Part shown: piece by piece, positions 12,051-12,053 of the stretch
Layout of the letters: every line of letters starts with the position of its first letter
How positions within the stretch are numbered: position 1 is the first letter of the stretch
DNA from: Syntrophaceae bacterium UBA5744
GTDB lineage: Bacteria > Desulfobacterota > Syntrophia > Syntrophales > UBA2192
Assembly: GCA_002419215.1 (NCBI GenBank)
Contig: DIFQ01000017.1
Span: 1-12,053 of the forward strand
Reading direction: 5' to 3'
Length of the DNA stretch: 12,053 bases
Notes under the pieces: model-generated
Told to the model about the DNA's origin: nothing
The model's database searches: none
The model's input: the letters and a program-made list of their open reading frames with translations, nothing else
Position numbers and translations under genes: made by a program

Positions 12051-12053
12051 AAC

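Overview
The window is a GC-rich stretch of bacterial chromosome with ordinary housekeeping and accessory genes. It is unusually rich in structured intergenic repeats. The gene mix points to a Desulfobacterota (deltaproteobacterial, perhaps Syntrophales-like) genome: a PEP-CTERM protein behind a sigma-54-type promoter, a TrpB2-type tryptophan synthase beta chain, a PflX-like radical SAM protein, FmdB and PspC minis, and a soluble hybrid histidine kinase. That assignment is inference from content and style; there is no rRNA or other marker gene to confirm it.

Layout: 1-92 holds a REP-like palindrome. On the minus strand follow a 53-residue SEC-C zinc-motif protein (93-254), an intrinsic terminator (303-333) and a SlyD-like FKBP prolyl isomerase (367-825). 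The FKBP leader contains a terminator-shaped hairpin and two upstream segments that could form mutually exclusive pairings, as in an attenuator. A hemolysin III/PAQR-family membrane protein (1053-1691) is divergent from it. A 637-bp gap (1692-2328) carries a compact three-way-junction fold, repeat copy A, an AT-rich tract and a strong sigma-54 promoter match. This promoter leads into a PEP-CTERM surface protein (2329-3015) with its own terminator. On the minus strand lies a two-gene unit of a THEP1-like NTPase (about 3973-4499, start disrupted at an A7 run) and a divergent CheR-type methyltransferase (3136-3951). Plus-strand genes follow: a PEBP/YbhB protein (4600-5052), a PflX-like radical SAM protein (5155-6075), an FmdB zinc ribbon (6288-6497) and a PspC mini-protein (6650-6859). 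The minus strand then carries rarA (8677-10035), tightly coupled to a PAS-HisKA-HATPase-REC hybrid kinase (7029-8672), and finally trpB2 (10553-11923).

The most distinctive thing here is the repeats. Four intergenic elements (1749-1848, 6126-6215, 6852-6939, 10053-10151) share one architecture: four octamers of the form GAAGNNNN, a short spacer, then four more octamers inverted. All 32 octamers keep GAAG while the other four bases vary. Three copies contain an exact 13-mer identical to the common Illumina adapter, which could matter for read trimming and assembly. A fifth element (5060-5143) uses the same inverted-arm plan with a 7-base GGC-headed unit. Further repeats bracket trpB2, including a perfect 25-bp direct repeat on both sides of the gene. 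No CRISPR array, transposase, tRNA or rRNA was found. The genes do not form one pathway. I see no obvious defence or biosynthetic system, and the best candidates for something undescribed are the octamer repeat family and the FKBP leader.
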